6,032 nt of DNA, from assembly GCA_039029935.1 (NCBI GenBank), contig JBCCFC010000868.1:1-6032 (forward strand), given 5' to 3'. Position numbers and translations under genes: made by a program. The notes under the pieces are model-generated. The model was not told the origin of the DNA and ran no database searches. It saw only the letters and a program-made list of their open reading frames with translations. Position 1 is the stretch's first letter. Every line of letters starts with the position of its first letter. Below are positions 5,367 through 6,032 of this stretch, piece after piece. This stretch comes from G039029935 sp039029935 (GTDB lineage: Bacteria; Chloroflexota; Anaerolineae; Caldilineales; Caldilineaceae).

Positions 5367-6032
5367 CTACGTACCATCTATTCTGCTGATAGTAGGCCAT
5401 AGGGTTGGAAAATAGCGATCTCGTAATAATAGCATTAGAGGCATCAGACTAAGAGCATCTATCATTTCTGCAATTCGAAATGAGCGCTGTTCATGCAATA
5501 TGTGGTCAGCAAAATCATATGCTTCAAACTCTGAGAGATGATCCTTATACATAATATTTGGATATCTAATAACATCAGTTCCCTCAATTTTAAATAGACC
5601 TATTGTATCTGCAACTTGCCAATACTGAGGAAATATATTACTAGCTTGAACGTCGTTCACAACATCGCTATAGAATTTCTGATCATTTAGAAATGCTGCC
5701 AAATCAGATACTACAGACGCAGTGAGACTTCCACCTGATGGCTGAACTGGAATATGTTCAAATGGATAGCCAAACAATTTAATGATTTCTTGATAAGGAT
5801 TTGTCCCAACTGAGGCTAAACCAAAGCCATCTTCGTAACGATCACATAACCAAACCACTGATTTTTGAATAAATTTACGAGCCATATCAGTTTTGGAGAT
5901 ACTATGCAAAACTAGTGTAGGAAAAATTAGCGAGATAGCATAACGATCACTTGGTACACGCCCACATCCATCCTCTGTTACAATAAAGTCCTGCAAAAAT
6001 GCACTTAAGTCTTTCTTTTCTGCTTTATCATC
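5367..6032 (-). CDS. Unrecognised protein, 5' end beyond the window
   Basis: The frame is open from the right edge (6032) to TAG at 5367-5369, giving 221 visible residues. A TTG at 5996 could be taken as a start, but codons continue without a stop to the edge, beginning DDKAEKKDLSAFLQDF, so the gene is probably longer. I do not recognise the family. What can be seen: no signal peptide, a mixed hydrophobic and acidic, apparently soluble and mostly helical sequence. Notable stretches are WLCDRYEDGFGLASVGTNPY (about 61-80), several aromatic-rich segments, and a C-terminal hydrophobic helix MPLMLLLRDRY. The DNA is AT-rich (32% and 37% GC in two sampled lines), unlike the downstream genes. It is the first visible gene of the minus-strand run; its stop lies 26 bases before the GrpB-like start, so cotranscription is likely. 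Confidence 0.75.
   Translation of the reverse strand, partial: DDKAEKKDLSAFLQDFIVTEDGCGRVPSDRYAISLIFPTLVLHSISKTDMARKFIQKSVVWLCDRYEDGFGLASVGTNPYQEIIKLFGYPFEHIPVQPSGGSLTASVVSDLAAFLNDQKFYSDVVNDVQASNIFPQYWQVADTIGLFKIEGTDVIRYPNIMYKDHLSEFEAYDFADHILHEQRSFRIAEMIDALSLMPLMLLLRDRYFPTLWPTISRIDGT

Noticed and set aside
5341..5400. N-terminal extension of the GrpB-like protein (starts at 5364 or 5400)
   Set aside because: The SD supports ATG 5340, and a start at 5400 would overlap the upstream gene by 34 bases. A start at 5364 cannot be fully excluded.
5994..5996. TTG as the start of the right-edge gene
   Set aside because: The frame continues open to the window edge through twelve more sensible codons, so the gene most likely starts outside.

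Overview
The window looks like chromosomal or accessory DNA from a mid-GC, free-living bacterium. No rRNA, tRNA, CRISPR array or transposase gene is visible. Compact operons, Shine-Dalgarno sites, TetR and AraC regulators and a GrpB-type protein support a bacterium. The palindrome-rich intergenic element and the gene mix vaguely recall Chloroflexota, but that assignment is a weak inference.

Layout. Positions 1-230 are a regulatory region with two inverted repeats of identical 16-bp spacing, a palindrome and a candidate divergent promoter. It precedes a TetR-family regulator (231-803, +). A convergent AraC-family regulator of the YqhC-like type (833-1732, -) follows after only 29 bp. A 314-bp divergent intergenic region (1733-2046), rich in inverted and direct repeats, separates the AraC gene from an alpha/beta hydrolase with a cysteine nucleophile (2047-2952, +). 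Directly behind the hydrolase lies a truncated second copy (2971-3195, +). It breaks off where a compound palindromic element of about 127 bp begins (3165-3291).

The right half is a minus-strand operon read from the right edge. A protein I do not recognise (5367-6032, open at the window edge, AT-rich) is followed by a GrpB-like nucleotidyltransferase-fold protein (4831-5340) and a right-handed parallel beta-helix protein of the pectate-lyase-3 superfamily (3338-4822). The last two are tightly coupled: the Shine-Dalgarno of the beta-helix gene overlaps the stop codon of the GrpB-like gene.

How the genes work together. The left half reads as a small, locally regulated enzyme cassette: two transcription factors plus a hydrolase that was tandemly duplicated and then partly lost. 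I infer, but cannot show, that the AraC protein acts on the divergent hydrolase promoter and that TetR controls its own promoter and perhaps a gene to the left of the window. The hydrolase tail and the minus-strand operon converge on the palindromic element, which may also act as a terminator. A sharp fall in GC near 5,350-5,400 (about 53-62% in sampled lines to about 32-37%) suggests that the right-edge gene has a different origin from the two genes it precedes. I did not find clear evidence of an undescribed system; the best leads are the palindromic element at the duplication breakpoint, the operator architecture, and the unrecognised AT-rich gene with its coupled partners.
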